Origin: Calliopsis andreniformis
Taxonomy: Eukaryota; Arthropoda; Insecta; Hymenoptera; Andrenidae
Direction of reading: 5' to 3'
Assembly: GCF_051401765.1 (NCBI RefSeq)
Contig: NC_135067.1
Location: 23,059,501 to 23,123,500 of the forward strand
Length of the DNA stretch: 64,000 nt
Shown: one piece after another, positions 25,711 through 42,700 of the stretch
Position numbering within the stretch: position 1 is the first letter of the stretch
Layout of the letters: every line of letters starts with the position of its first letter
Notes under the pieces: model-generated
What the model was told of the DNA's origin: nothing
Database searches by the model: none
What the model saw: only the letters and a program-made list of their open reading frames with translations
Made by a program: the position numbers and the translations under genes

Positions 25711-25793
25711 TTGTGTGTGTGTGTGTGTGTGTGTTGTGTGTGTGTGCGTGCGTGCGTGCGTGCGGGCGTGCGCGCGCGCGCGCGTGTGTGTGT
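25711..25793. repeat. TG/CG dinucleotide and GTGC microsatellite
   Basis: The tract runs through TG repeats, a GTGC tetramer section, a CG block and TG again. It is mostly alternating purine-pyrimidine. Confidence 0.9.
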
Positions 25794-25880
25794 ATGCAGG
25801 TATCACGACAAAATAAAACGTGTATGCGAGCATACGTAAATACATACATATATATATATATATAGATTCAAGCATACATA

Positions 25881-25883
<3 letters not shown>

Positions 25884-25914
<31 letters not shown>
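25884..25914. repeat. AT dinucleotide repeat
   Basis: An uninterrupted AT run; a shorter one sits at about 25849-25864. Together with the TG/CG tract these make a composite microsatellite block of roughly 200 bp. Confidence 0.9.
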
Positions 25915-25919
<5 letters not shown>

Positions 25920-26836
25920 CATAAGCAATATTTACAATGTTTCAAGATATCGATCACGCATTTTGAGAACAGCAATTAGTATATGCTACCTAGTTAGCTA
26001 TTTTAATAGTTTAATTATTATAATAATAATAACTATTATTATACATAGTATAAGAGTATGGATGTTTCTCCTTTGTCCTCTTTATCTACTGAAATAGTGC
26101 TTAAATATAGATCAACTCAGTATTCCCCTTTCCTAACTGTTCAATTAGAAAGGGTAATCATCGATATCCAAATTTGTTCATTACCCTATGTTTATAAATT
26201 TTATGCATGATATAAATATTTTATTAGTAAAAAATTATTTGGCGAAATAAATTTATTAACACTGAAAATAAAGTGACACTGAAAGACGGTAGGTTTTAAA
26301 ACCCTTCTCTTTTATCAAATTATATGTACAGGAATATTAGTGAAGAAATAACTTGCTAAAATAATGAGATAAAATGCTAATTCTATTATGAGTGAGTATA
26401 GCAATGAACTAAAATAACGATGTGTAATCTAATTTAGATCTAAATATACCGAATTTTCACACAAATATGTACTGAATTGGCTAACAAATCAAAGGATATT
26501 ATCTTATCTTTTCATTTTTAAACTGATTCAAATATTATTCTTTTTTGCCTTTTTTTGAGAGAAACTTCACTAGGCCTTTAATCATTCGTTGTTAGAAGAA
26601 TAAGAGGCAAGGAAAAATTGAAACAACAAAAACTAACACGTGAACAAAACAAATTAATATTACCTTCATGACTCTATAGAATTTCACGATAGCACTTATC
26701 ACTCAAAGTCTCTTTCTACTTCTGCGAGACCTCTAAACTGTCAATACGATTACAGGACAAGGAGGCCTGTATTCACATATTTAAATTATATTTATAATTT
26801 TTGTATTTATAATCCCAAAATCATTATTTATAGCTG

Positions 26837-30911
<4,075 letters not shown>

Positions 30912-31825
30912 TCTGCAATCCTTACTTTTACTGAAAAACAAAATAAAATAAAACAGATCAGAACTAAAGAATTTTAATATTATAGAATACAAAGGAAATA
31001 AAAGTTCAAAGATATTGGTAGAGGAATATAATCCACAATTTCTTTTATAGCTTTAATTCTGTAGCAATAGTAAGAAAGTATACATTTTTTCTTTTCTATC
31101 TGCCATTAAAAATGTTACAGTTAATTTATTTCTCATTAGCTGATATTAATCAATTGGTAAATAAGATAATCATTGAAATTAAATAATCAGCATTAATCAA
31201 GTAATCAATATTTATGACAATAGACAGAACATGTGTATGCAACAAAATTTGTCAAATTTATGTACTTTCTATCATATTCTTAAATCTAATTTTAAAAAGA
31301 ATGTTTATACTCCATTTGAAGAGTAACTATAAGTATAAGAAATTGTGAGTAGTTCTGTTAGATAGAACATATTGAATAAAGGAAATGAAACATATTTAAT
31401 GTGTCACTTTTGAGTGGAATATAATTCCAAGGGTCTAGAATAAAGATACACGTCATACACACAGTTTAAGGATAAAGAAAAGTAATGGAAAAAATGTATT
31501 CTTCGATGAAGAATACGTTACGAAAAATGTTGAGATACCGATGCATTAATCATATCGTTAACTTATTTGATATGTTAAGGAAAGGGCTGAATGATCGAAA
31601 AATATAGAACATAACGCAGTGAAAAAGTAATCAATCAAAGGTTCACGTTATTTCGATAATATAATAGGAATATCTGGAGATCATGCTCTGAACTCTAATG
31701 GCGCAGACGAGCCAGAGCGCTCCTAGAGGCACGCTGCGCTCCAATTTACTGAGAGAATTTATCTCCTTCTTAACGAATTCACGAAAGATTAAAAAGTTCA
31801 GTTTCTTCCTAAACAATATACGTAC

Positions 31826-31880
31826 CTTAAAGAGGCTCTCCTGACAATTAAAATTACTCATTTTGCTAGCAATCTCTGAC
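31826..31880 (-). other. Probable 5' UTR exon of Suv4-20 carrying a short uORF
   Basis: A clean donor (AAG followed by GTACGT) ends a segment with an ATG at 31861 and 12 codons. The next acceptor, at 30930/30931, puts TAA directly after the junction, so these codons cannot join the Suv4-20 frame and would be an upstream ORF. The upstream limit of the exon is a guess. Confidence 0.4.
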
Positions 31881-33191
31881 TTTTTTGGAATAAGACGGAG
31901 ACGCGTTCTGATCTATCATGGCAGATCTACTATAGACACATACACTTTCCCTATTTTCGTAATGCAAAGAGAACGATTATTACACTGAATTCCGTAATTT
32001 TTCTGTAACACTGATACAATTCAGTACTTGCTTTACCAAAACAAACTAAAAAAACAATAGTCATTTAATTAAAAACCCGATTAAGAAAATCCATGTTTGG
32101 AACTACAGACTGTCGAATACGTCACACATGTATATCTCGACACATCGATCTAGTAACTTTTTTTATTTACTAACTTATACGAATTGTTCTGAAATATTTC
32201 AATTTGAATTTCATTCTCAATATAACTTATAAATAATTGATTGAGAAATTAGTTATATAATAAAAAGAGAACGGCTAGATAAAAAATGCGATGTTTGATG
32301 AAACAAACATATTTCTTCCGTTTTATCATAATAATTGATTCGAAGTTATAGAGATATTAATTTGGTAACATTACATTTCAAAGATGTAACACTGCGTTTC
32401 CATGACAACCATTTATAATATTCCTGTGTTCACCTCATCGTAACAATGTCAAAAAGGTTTCATTCAAAATTCTTTCAGATTTGAATAATTGTATTATACG
32501 TAGTTTTTTTTATATTCTAGAGGATCTCTATACATATTATTATATTCTCCAGTGTGTTTTTTAAATTGTAACTGTTATGATTAAATTCTAAACGAAATAA
32601 TTTGTTAAAGATATTGAATCCCAGTTATCTTCCAAATATTTAATACAACAAAAACGAAATACAGTTGAAATGCTGATTGAGAAAGCACGAAATAAAGATT
32701 GTCGTAGCAGAGAGATAAGTAATCGTGTAGGTCAGCTGCTTCAAGTAATAATAGGATGGTAGTATATTTGATTCAATAAATGATTAAAAAATCAATACCA
32801 TATGACATGTGTAAAATATATCTACAGACATCGCTATCTCAATAAAGTTTAAACTCGAATTGACTAATGAACAATTTATCATTTTGTTATGCTGCATTTA
32901 CTGTATGTGCATACATACATACGAATGTACACTGTTTTGCTAATCTGTATGCGTGTGTACGTGTACGAGTATGCATGAATGCGTGCTGTGACTATCACTG
33001 TGTAAATAAAAGATAGATGAAACTGAAGTTAGACAGAGTCTTGGCGATTTGTAACCAATAAATGAAATCATCTTCCTCTTTCTTATCAGAGAACCTAACC
33101 AGTAGATACTAAATATTCCAAGTAGAATCACATGTTAACCTATCGTTTCATTGAAGAATCAAGAATTGTTTATTATTTTAACGATATAACA
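31881..33191. other. Intergenic region between Suv4-20 and SLC25A15
   Basis: This stretch holds the divergent promoters of the two genes. No coding sequence is supported. Open frames such as 32940-33131 on minus are short and motif-free. The SLC25A15 5' UTR should lie in its last part. Confidence 0.5.
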
Positions 33192-34707
33192 ATGACAGTC
33201 GAAATTGCAGAAAATGAAAAGAATCGTCTAAAGAATTTAAAAGCCGGTCTAATTGATTTTGTTGCTGGTTCACTTGGTAATGATGTCCCGTAATATAATT
33301 GGTTATATCATTGGTTTCGTTAAATGATACTTTATTTTAAGAACAATGAAAAATTAAGTGATAAATGGATTATAATACGTAGTACACAATGGATTGAATA
33401 AGATCAATTTAAAAGTTTATCTCTTTCGTGTAATTTTCAATAATTTACTTTTTCATAGTTAAATACAAAGAAATAACAACACTGTTAATGTGACATTTCA
33501 GAAGGTTATTTATGTATATCTATAAAAAAAAATAGAAAAGGCCATATTTTGCATACTTTCACTTTGTGTATTTTTTTTAAGGTGGGATAGGACTTGTATA
33601 TGTTGGACAACCATTAGATACAATTAAGGTAAAGATGCAAACATTTCCATCTATGTATAAAGGAATGGTAAATTGCTTTTTACAAACCATACGAACGGAT
33701 GGAATAGTGCGTGGTTTATATGCAGGAACTGTGCCTGCTATAGTTGCTAATGTTGCTGAAAATTCAGTACTTTTTGCAGCTTACGGGGGATGCCAAAAAG
33801 TTATCTCTAATTTGCTTGGTAATAAAAAGTCTATAAAGATAATTATTGTAACTTAAATTCACAAGCTTTTGACATGAAAAACACTAATTTTGTTTAGGTG
33901 TGAAAAAGGTAGAAAATTTAACTTCAATTCAAAATGCTTGGGCTGGATTTTTTGCAGCATTTTTCTCTTCGCTAACATTATGTCCAACAGAGCTTATAAA
34001 ATGTAAGCTACAAGCAATGAGAGAAGTTCAGAATGAAATAAAAGTAACATCAAATACAGTTAGGGTAAATAAAATAAGAGAAAGACACGTTAGAAGAATT
34101 ATTCCAGAAAGTCTATGAAAATCTATTATTTTTATATAGAATCAAATTGGGCCATGGGAGCTGACAAGGCAAATTGTTAAAGAACAAGGAATAAGAGGCC
34201 TATTTAATGGTCTTTCATCGACTATAGCACGTGAAATGCCTGGTTATTTTTTTTTTTTTGGAGGTTATGAAGTTACGAGAGAACTTCTTGCAAAACCACA
34301 TGAAAATAGAGAAGATATCGGCTGGCAGAAAACAATGATAGCTGGTGCCGTTGGCGGAACTGTGCTGTGGCTTGTAATATTTCCAGCAGATGTAATTAAA
34401 AGTAGAATACAGGTTAGTCTTTTTTTGTTTGTTGCATATTAATGGTACCTGCAATCATATGTACACATGTACACGCACCCATACACACGCTAATACAAGA
34501 ATATATCATTTCTTTTTTGTGAAGGTAAAAAATTTAAAAACACCAGCCCTCGTAGTCATGAAAGATATTGTAAGAAACGAAGGTATCGGTTCTTTATATA
34601 ATGGTTTGAAACCAACGTTGATCAGAACAATACCAGCAACAGCTACATTATTTGTAATTTACGAATATTCGAAGAAACACATGCATGATTTTTTTTATAT
34701 AAATTGA
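33192..34707 (+). CDS. SLC25A15: Mitochondrial ornithine carrier (SLC25A15/ORC1 type), five exons
   Basis: This is an inner-membrane exchanger of ornithine, citrulline and other basic amino acids between cytosol and matrix. Exons are 33192-33276, 33582-33818, 33898-34064, 34140-34412 and 34525-34707, giving 945 nt (314 aa). The three mitochondrial-carrier repeats each have the signature P-x-[DE]-x-x-[KR]: [18 protein letters not shown] and PADVIKSRI. Each is followed by a G-rich second half ([27 protein letters not shown]). The second repeat contains [14 protein letters not shown], which carries the Arg-Glu pair typical of ORC carriers. Six membrane helices and a usual length for the family are seen. 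Orthology to ORC1 rather than another basic amino-acid carrier is likely but rests on motif reading only. It converges on the FAST/RAP gene 409 bp away. Confidence 0.9.
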
Positions 34708-35116
34708 CAAAAGTAGAGGACAAAAAGTATTTGAACAAAAAGTAGGTATTTAAAATGTACCTAAGTGTATCGATAAAAGCATATATTCATCTTGTAAATA
34801 ATAGAAACATATATAACAATTTTATTCAGTATTCAAGAATTATTATACAAATATTTGGAATAATAATTACCAAATGGCAAATGTAACAAAATCTCTAACA
34901 TATTTCACCTTATTCATTCTAATTTAATTTAATACTTCGAAATTTTTAGAAACTCTATACACTATGTATTATTTGTAAAACTAATGTGTTTTATTATCAG
35001 TTATTATCTTTTTGACAATATTTATAAACTGCTTACTCCATTCAACTCACTATTTGTTTGTTTATATATAAATACACATCTTTAGGAAGTAATCTCTCTT
35101 TTTTGTTAATTTCGTT
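34708..35116. other. Convergent 3' UTR region
   Basis: AT-rich sequence between the stops of SLC25A15 (plus) and the FAST/RAP-domain gene (minus). It must contain both 3' UTRs. No gene is visible. Confidence 0.6.
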
Positions 35117-37699
35117 TTAAAGGGTTCCTTTCACCAAAAAGTTAGAATCGGTTGACTGAAAAATCTGTTCCTTTAAAAAATTATATTTCTGATCGTCAGT
35201 AGAAAGAGAGTTCCATTTGAATGAAGAAATCTGTAAAAAACCACCAATTACAAATGAACAATTAAATCATTTCTGTATCAATATGTTACTTATATTTTAT
35301 AAAAAATGAGTTAATAGTTACAGGAATTGGTGCATATCCAATAGTTTTTAGTTGTCTGAATTTTGCATATGCAGCACCAATATATCCATCATGACCTGTT
35401 ACTTTATGGCGATTAATTAATATGTATACAACTTTCCATTTTATTTTTTTTAAATCTTCTGTATCTACTCGTTTGATCGACCCAAACGGCATTTTTGATA
35501 AAATAGATTCAACTGAGATTGAATTGTTATATTCATCAAAACCGAAAATTATATCATTGACATAATAATGGGGCAAAATCATATCAGTATACACATTTAG
35601 TCTCAATATTTCCTGTTAAAAAAATTTACCGCATTAAACATCTTTGTGTCGTTTGAAACCTTTATATTGTATTTATGCTCTTAAGCTTAATACCTTGCAT
35701 ATGTATACAATCTCGTTTTGTAGTTTTACACCCTCGTTCGTCATATATGTATCACTTCTGGAGCAAAATTTCTATGGTAATAACAAATAAAATTTTGTTA
35801 AATTTCGTTGTAATTAATTATTTACATGTTCGATTTAAATAAACAGTTGCATGTTTTAAAGTCTACCTTTAGTGAACAACTGTATAATTTATCATCCAGA
35901 AAAGGGCCTTTGTAATCAGGTAATTCTATTTTAGCAGAGCAATTTAGAATGAGGAACTCATTCGATAGTAGCTTTATATCATATTTATACGTTTCAATTA
36001 CAAACTCAGGGTTGAATACATACTCTATTAATTCTCGTGAATATATATTTTTATATGTCAAAAATACTATTACACGTGGAAGCGATTTTCTGAAGCTGTA
36101 ATTAAGGTAGTATAAATTTATGAACTTTTCTGTTAAGTGAGTCTATAATATACATGGAATTTATATTATCTATGCTTATAATATATGTAACAACTTTACA
36201 TTCAAGTAATGAAGTAAACTCACTCCTGAATTTCTATAGACCTAGTTGTTTTGTAAGAGGAGATCAATTCATTCAGTAGTTTATTACAAATATCGTGATA
36301 CTCCGTATAGGGGGTAACTGTACACAGAGTATACAGAGTTCTTTCAATATCTTTTATTCTCATTAATTTCATTTCTTTTTCTACTCTAAAATAAAATTAT
36401 TATTTTTACTATATAGAAATATATTGGTACTGAGTTTATATTATATAACTTACCTGGCACAAATATCATCTAGTAACAATTTATTGTAACGTTGCTGAGC
36501 TCCCATTGTATGTGTTATATGGGTCAATGCAAATATTGATAACCTTGGTAGTTCAGTACGTAAAGCTACAATTAAGTCACTAACATCATTAAAACAATGA
36601 TAGCAATTGCTATACCTATAAACATATATTGGTAAATAGTTTGCTGATTTTTATGGTAAAAATTGTTTATCCATACAAACTCATTTTCTTACCGTATTAA
36701 TTTCATGATTGATGCAATAGCTATGTTGTCTATATTTGACACATTTTTTATGACTTTTTTTATTATTTTCTTCATTAAATTTTGGTTAGAAATGCGTGTT
36801 TTATTTAAAAAAAAACCTCTTGCTAGTATACCTATTTCATTTCCCGTAAATTCAAACAAGCATTCTTCTAAACTACATTGAATTTCAAACATATTTAAAT
36901 TAGGAGTATTATAAAGACTTGAATAAAACAGAAATTGAATCAACTGCTTTGAAGAGAGTTTGTGAGGTTTTGTACCAATTTTTCTAAGAGCACGCCACAC
37001 ATAGTCGGGGGGCGATACGTTTAGCTGATAAAATGCATCAACTAAGAGTAACATTTCTGCGTAATTTGAAGAGAAAAACTGTTTTAAACATTGGTTGCTT
37101 AAGTTCTTCATAAACTCTAAATAAATGTGTGATTCTTTTAAAAAATCAGTTAATACAATTAAACATTGCATCAATTTTTTTATTTGCGCACTATCAAATT
37201 CAGAGAGTTTATCATTACAAGCTTCTAAAATGAAATTGAATAATTCATTTTCAAATTGTGTACCGTTTAAATGACAGTACATTAATTTCTTCAATGCATC
37301 AAGAATATACTGTGGAGGTTGTATTAACCAATTCGCATTGTACAGCTTTTCTATTTCATCAAGAGTAACATCTACTTTTACTTTAACAGGTGGGATAATA
37401 GTATTTGCATAATGCACAGAATTCTGAAGTAGTGCATACATTAATTTATGTTCGTATATTTTTGCATTTGTATGCAAATGTTCTCGCTTAATATTTTGCG
37501 TTGCGAAGTTTGTACATTTTCGGTATTGGAAAAAATATTTATATCTCTCTGAGAATCTGTGGAAAGTAATTAATGTTTTCTTCTTCCATGCACTGTCAAC
37601 AGAAATCGTGCAACATGATTTCTTACATAACCTTAATATCAATGGTTTAGCATGTCCACAACTATCATAATTTAAAAGTCTTCTTATAACGATGTTCAT
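35117..37699 (-). CDS. FAST kinase domain-containing mitochondrial protein with RAP domain, seven exons
   Basis: Proteins of this family process and stabilise mitochondrial RNAs. Exons on minus are 36693-37699, 36454-36615, 36224-36385, 35867-36095, 35694-35771, 35322-35612 and 35117-35230, giving 2043 nt (680 aa). The N-terminus is rich in Arg, Lys, Ser and Cys and lacks acidic residues early on (MNIVIRRLLNYDSCGHAKP), as expected for a mitochondrial targeting signal. The middle is helical and repeat-like (FAST_1/FAST_2 type). The C-terminus ends in a RAP domain: KWKVVYILINRHKVTGHDGY, then RQLKTIGYAPIPISSFKWNS across the last junction, then DQKYNFLKEQIF. The last intron was chosen because reading on gives a tail that breaks the RAP pattern. 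Which of FASTKD1-5 it matches cannot be decided here, so no symbol is given. Confidence 0.82.
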
Positions 37700-38894
37700 T
37701 TTTTAGATTGACATAAAGAGTGTCTTTCTGAGAGTATATGAATTGGAAATCGTTCTTATCTTTAGGTACAGATTTGTAATTAAAACTTTTAGATTCGTTT
37801 CCTACGTTCCGGCACGTTCCGGTAATGCTATGAGAAATATGTTGTTATCTTGTTCCAAGCTTACTTATCATAGGCATGTAATATTTTATAATTAGTATTC
37901 AAAGTATATTCGTTTATTGTTAGTGAAGGAGGATTTATTTAATACAATTAGTACGTATCATACATCATATTATATGTGTATATTGTTAGTTAAAGAAATA
38001 AATGTTGACCACCTAAACCTAATTCTAGTCCCCTTATAGGGACAATACGAAAAACAGCATTCCTATCTATGATATCAGATTCCGTGGTGCATGACGCAGC
38101 CTTAGCGCTAAGAGCACATTCCCATTTATATGACTTATAGCGCCATGCACATACACCAAATACATATGTACTTCCATACACATATATCAGGCGTACACTC
38201 CAAAACTTTAAATGCTAATTTCGTTGAAACATCAAAAGAGAATTTATATTTTTACTATACGAATTAAATATAATTTCTTCCGATTCTTTTATTTATTTTA
38301 GTTCAGTACTATATTTTTTCCCGATTTGTTTAACAAAATATTACAGAGCAGATTATCGGCAATTTTTTCCATCGACCGCTTTACGTATACATATGTAACA
38401 TATGGATATATGTACGTATAGTACAGTTTTTATGGTAACTGTATGTACAAGTGCAATGATTCATTGTAGAATTTGTAAACTTTCGACTGTGTGGTGCGTA
38501 CACGTAAGTTGTAAGTCTACTTTTAAATGTATAGAAAATGCATGAAACTTCCTAAAATTAACTGTTTTTATTATTTTTATATTCTCTCTTTTAAACACAA
38601 TCAAGACGTTATTTGATGGTTTCTTTTACATTCGTTTATGCAGAAGGACTTAGCTGGTTACGCACATGGATGGTAACTGTATTGTATTTTTAATAAACCA
38701 TTCCTTTAATAGGATAATTCAAGGAATTTCTGTGAATTTCACATGTACTTTCTGATGCTGTAGCACATAATGTATTGCAATAACATCGATACAGTGTTTC
38801 AATTATATTTCGAGTTTAGAGGAGAATGAAAGGGAGGCAAAGTGAATGAAAGAAAAGGGTAATATAGGCAGTAAGGTGGAAGAGATGGGAAGAA

Positions 38895-38898
<4 letters not shown>

Positions 38899-38963
<65 letters not shown>
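38899..38963. repeat. GA/TC microsatellite
   Basis: A perfect GA run of about 65 bp sits in a purine-rich plus strand, 125 bp beyond the elevenin stop. The Ser-Leu repeat open frames on minus (38799-39014 and 38816-39016) are translations of it and are not genes. Confidence 0.95.
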
Positions 38964-38967
<4 letters not shown>

Positions 38968-39066
38968 GGGATTTTATTCGATATAAACGACAGTATAGAA
39001 ATAGGGCAAAACACACATTACGAAAAGTTCAATTAATGAAAAATATTTGCACGAGTCGAGTAAACA

Positions 39067-39072
39067 TTTATT
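39067..39072 (-). terminator. Possible poly(A) signal of elevenin
   Basis: AATAAA on the minus strand lies 16 bp past the elevenin stop. It would give a very short 3' UTR, so a later signal may also be used. Confidence 0.35.
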
Positions 39073-39087
39073 TCCCGATCAATTAAT

Positions 39088-39760
39088 TCAATAGTCGTCC
39101 AAGGCTTCCAATTCTGATAAAAAGTTCTCCATTAATGGTGGCCTTTGTTCATCCATATCGTTGTTCTTTTGTCTATGTCGCGTAGAATACTTAATATCCT
39201 TTTGTAGATCCTGCGACAATAAAAATTTCTGTTTTTTTCAATGAAGTATAGAGCAGACTTTGACATTGCCTCCTCACAATCTACATACATTATTGTATTA
39301 CATGTATTATTGTATTTAAAATCGCCTTTGTTTGTATATTCATACTTGAAATACATATCTATACCTAGGAACGTCATGGAAAACTTCTTACGTTATTAAA
39401 TAAAGTGAAGAAGAGTTTCGATTTCGACCATGGAACAAAAGAAACGCGGCGTTTGTCTTCAAGTTCCTTGATGCAGTTTAAACTTCCTTTATTTCCGTCA
39501 CAATCCGATCCGTACATGATCGGAAACATTGCGCGTTTCCTCGACATTGTGCCTCTGCAGGTGTGATGGAACGGGTACAATCTAAAGTAGATTGGTAAAG
39601 TACACAGTTAATAGTAGATAGTAAATAATCAGGTGAAGGTACATGGGTATATGTATACATATGTACATTCATAGATACATATACACACATATACTTACTC
39701 GCAATCTATGCTTTCGCCATGAACGTGAAAGTAGCAAAGGAAAAGAGCAAGAATTACCAT
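39088..39760 (-). CDS. elevenin: Elevenin neuropeptide precursor, three coding exons
   Basis: This looks like a secreted neuropeptide precursor; elevenins act through a G-protein-coupled receptor in other invertebrates. Coding exons on minus are 39699-39760, 39392-39581 and 39088-39210, giving 375 nt (124 aa). Residues 1-15 (MVILALFLCYFHVHG) form a signal peptide with a plausible cleavage after Gly15. The predicted peptide is ESIDCELYPFHHTCRGTMSR, followed by Lys36-Arg37. It has the elevenin pattern Ile-Asp-Cys, a Cys-x8-Cys loop (Cys20-Cys29), Arg-Gly after the second Cys, and a nearby dibasic site. The remaining 87 residues have one more Cys pair (DCDGNKGSLNC), dibasic sites at DKRR, and an acidic C-terminus. 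The acceptor at 39784/39785 shows an upstream 5' UTR exon. The frame through the junctions is consistent. The identification rests on the motif and architecture. Confidence 0.82.
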
Positions 39761-39786
39761 GCATCGTTGGATGAACACGACAGCCT

Positions 39787-42700
39787 GTAAAAATATTAAT
39801 TTCAAGCCTATTAGTTGATTTCGATTACATTCTCGACGTTGTAATGAAATAAACGAAAACAAATCCACAACTATTTGACAAATCTTACATAGATTCGGCT
39901 ATAACGAGGGACCAAAGTCTCTAAATTTCGTTTCTTCTTATGTTCGACTTTCTACGAGAGGAAAAGGACATTTTTATTCAAAATCGATATCAGATCCCCA
40001 TTTATTTTCAATGTGACGAAGGCGGAGAAAGAACAGAGTTCGTAGCTGCATCAGCCAATTTACGCCAAGTTGGTTCTTTCGACATCGCATATTCTTGTTA
40101 TTTGTTAGCAAACCATCCGAGTACAACGGTTAATATAATCTTACTGTGAGAAGGTTGGGATAACTAAACGAACACGCTGAGTAGATGTCTATCTATCTAC
40201 AACGAAACTATCTACTTGTATAATCAAAAAAGTGTCTAAAATTGATATAATTTTGCATGAATTGTATAGAAAATATTATAGAATACATATATGTATTCGC
40301 ATAGGCAAACTTTCATCAATTTAACACAATTAGATACTTATAGAAGTTGCTCGATAATATGTATGTATGCGTATTCCTTTTTTTGTGGTGCAGCGTTGCG
40401 TACACCTCGAAAAATTCTACTTCCATGTGTACGATCCGAGAGTAATAACGAAGACAATTTACGCACTAAATATTTTCGAATGATATTCAAAATATTATAG
40501 CAAATTCTTCCTTTACGAATGATATATCAAGGATAAAATTCTATGCTCTAAAGCATACATAATTGTATTATAATGAAGCGGCTCCATGTAATTTGCGTGT
40601 TTCTAATTTGAGTCACTTAATCGATTTCCAGTTGGCACGTGATGTTTCCCGAGAGGATATTGCTAGAAATATTTGGGAGCAATGCAAATGTGTCTAAGGA
40701 AGATTGAAACACGTTGCATTGGGGCATGATAATACTGCAATGCGAAGAAAAATTGAAATTTTTAACAACTATTGGACACTTCACGAGGTATAATGGCGGA
40801 AAATGATACTATATGTACATGTAAAAATATTGATGGTATACTAATTTATGGATTAGTAAGCAATGTGCGCGATTCGATTAAGATTTTGGTAGGCGTTTGC
40901 ACGAACACGTGAGCATCCCATAAAGACACGATGGATGAAATACAAATCGCTGACCTGATCGTTATCGATTGAACCATCCGCAAACCCATCGAGTGGTAGA
41001 TATAGACACCTAGCGAGGTTGATATCGTCCTACGCGAGATAACTTTTAACGCGTCTTCTGAGTGCTGTTTTCGACGGTTTTGCATATAATCGGGAGTCTG
41101 AGTAGATATCTTATCATCGAGATCAAACCAAGGCGACATTTTGCCTTGTAATATGCTTAAATCGTCTGATGGATACAAGCAGACGATAGGGTACGTGGTT
41201 TCTAAAGTCGCCTTGTCTCTTCTCCCTACTTTTTCATTCTCATTTTCCATCTTTCGTAGTTCGAAACGAAGGACAAATGATACGCGCGATTCACGATAAT
41301 CGCGTATTAAATTCGAAATTTGTCAAAGGAACCCCTCTATGAGGGTAGACGGCAGGTGGTGATGGGTCACAGTAGAGTAACATTGCACATGGTTAATTTT
41401 AGTTAATTGGCGGCTATCCTAATTGCAGGGATTATTCAAATGGATTGATAACAGACCTCCACACGAAAAAGCTATTGTGCATCCGCAACGATTGATGTTC
41501 TCACGTTTCTCGTTTGTTCACGAGTTTCTGAAATACAGACCAATCGAATTATCCTCTACAACGTACCTTTGTCATCGTATCAAAAAATTCCTGTTTCAAA
41601 CGCGATAGTGTAAAGAATTTGAAACCAGAGAGATTATATTACTTTGCTTTCTCTACTACTGCATATTCTTTTACTACAGGTTTCGCTCGAAATATAATTG
41701 GTGTATATTTCATGCCCAATGTCAGAGCGCATAAAGAAAAGATGTATGTATGCATATTCCCACGTATCGAGTACGCATTCCGTTATGAGGAGTGTAAGAT
41801 AACGTCGGCGAGTCTTTAATTGAAAAAGATTGTTCGGAAACGAGTTTATGAGCTGCGTACTCGGTCGTGTCGTGATACTTTTTGCCCTTTTACAAGGATT
41901 GTACTGTTAGCTAATCCCATCCCACCTATGATTCTTCATTAAAAAATACTCCCTGTTAGAAAGTAGTAGTTGTACGTAGCTAATGACCAATGCGAAATTT
42001 ACTTATCGGTATAGATACGTAAATCATCGTGTAAACAGATCAAAATGCAAGTCCAAATTAGAAACATACCTACTTACACTTACTATATTTCTTTTCTTCT
42101 AGTATGTACATGCAGTTCAACTTTTTTATTCTATTTAGCTCTTTTGTTCCAGAGGCGTGAATGTTAATTTTCGCTGATCAAGGAAGACCAGGTGTGATAA
42201 AAGTATTCTAGGTGCAGTATCAGTGAAGAAAAGATAAACTCAATTTAACGTAATGCAAGGGTACGATGTCTACACATCGATTAACCAAACGTACACACTG
42301 AGAAAAATTCGTAACAGAAAATTAATTATCAAAGGGAGTCCGTCTTGGTGTACGTTTCACGCAAGGAACTTGCTCGTCCCTTGCCCCTACCAATGGGATA
42401 GTATCAGTTACTTGTTATTTTTTCGTGGAACCTTCGTACATTGTTTGCTTGCGAAACATTATGCGATAACCACTAATCGAACATTATTATAATAAGGTAG
42501 GCAATGCTGATACTGAATGCTGATGCTTAAATAATGGAATACCGATGTTTATCGCAAACACTGTAACTCGACAAATTTCGTTTCTTTTCTTTCATACCGT
42601 TAACTTTCTTATCTTCCGACAAACAGCTTTAGGCTAAGAGAATATATATATACCGTTTTCGAAATGATAGTCTTGAGTATCGAATATAAAATTTCAAAAC

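Larger units (their letters stand above)
22353..26836. other. Gene-free stretch with simple repeats
   Basis: These 4.5 kb carry no supportable gene. The left end is the DDX49 promoter and the right end should contain the Suv4-20 3' UTR. It holds several microsatellites, listed separately. Open frames here are by-products of those repeats (for example 23756-24013 and 25655-25849). Confidence 0.55.
37700..39087. other. Intergenic region with GA microsatellite
   Basis: No gene is supported. It includes the promoter side of the FAST/RAP gene, a GA microsatellite and the 3' flank of elevenin. The open frame at 37990-38181 on minus has no recognised motif. Confidence 0.55.

Noticed and set aside
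31826..31861. MSNFNCQESLFK as the true N-terminus of Suv4-20
   Set aside because: Joined to the next exon it meets TAA at once. The Met at 30911 starts the conserved MVV region.
38799..39016. Ser-Leu repeat open frames on minus
   Set aside because: They are translations of the GA/TC microsatellite.
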